From Baffinella frigidus (Eukaryota; Cryptophyceae; Cryptomonadales; Baffinellaceae), in assembly GCA_026770585.1 (NCBI GenBank), contig MU646854.1, positions 92,847-103,061 on the forward strand: a DNA stretch of 10,215 bases, given 5' to 3'. The notes under the pieces are model-generated. The model saw only the letters and a list, made by a program, of their open reading frames with translations, did not search any database and had not been told where the DNA came from. Shown piece by piece: positions 10,211 to 10,215 of the stretch. Every line of letters begins with the position of its first letter. The first letter of the stretch is position 1. The translations under genes and the position numbers were made by a program.

Positions 10211-10215
10211 ATCGT

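Overview
The window is eukaryotic nuclear DNA. Almost all of its coding capacity is one gene on the + strand, open at both ends, cut into about 19 short exons (32 to 156 nt) by introns made largely of 7-bp telomere-like repeats (CCCTAAA and one- or two-base variants). The exons are GC-rich; the introns are low-complexity. The CCCTAAA type (TTTAGGG telomere class), GC-rich codons and many small introns would fit a green-lineage or other microalga. This is inference, because no marker gene is present. No rRNA, tRNA, CRISPR array, promoter or polyA signal was seen.

I assembled the gene by hand from splice sites and phase. The 19 exons (1-38, 250-346, 1356-1435, 2133-2225, 2468-2524, 3048-3110, 3739-3785, 4164-4205, 4538-4622, 5121-5206, 5719-5818, 6790-6906, 7347-7454, 7742-7897, 8070-8148, 8370-8401, 8720-8828, 9443-9563, 10039-10102) give one open frame of 524 codons starting at base 3. 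The frame passes through phase 0, 1 and 2 junctions that all match. Residues 1 to about 360 are charged, Glu/Arg/Ala/Leu-rich coiled coil. Residues about 370-524 become basic and carry spaced Trp/Phe motifs that resemble Sfi1-type (centrin-binding) repeats. A cytoskeletal, basal-body or centrosome scaffold role is therefore plausible but not proven.

The most striking feature is that many exons have truncated copies beside them. Upstream copies keep the acceptor and 5' part of the exon and usually reach a stop codon. Downstream copies keep the 3' part and usually the donor. Several copies differ from the intact exon almost only at synonymous positions, which ordinary decay of a dead copy does not predict.

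The layout from left to right is: coiled-coil exons 1-3 with a G-rich 12-mer intron and a triplicated exon 3 (1-1435); exons 4-6 in CCCTAAA/CCCCAAA introns (1436-3110); GA-rich and CCCGAAA minisatellites leading to exon 7 (3111-3785); non-repetitive introns around exons 8-9 (3786-4900); exons 10-12 with their partial copies and hairpin elements (4960-6906); exon 13 with a probable GC-AG intron (7347-7741); and aromatic-repeat exons 14-19 (7742-10102), followed by the start of another intron.
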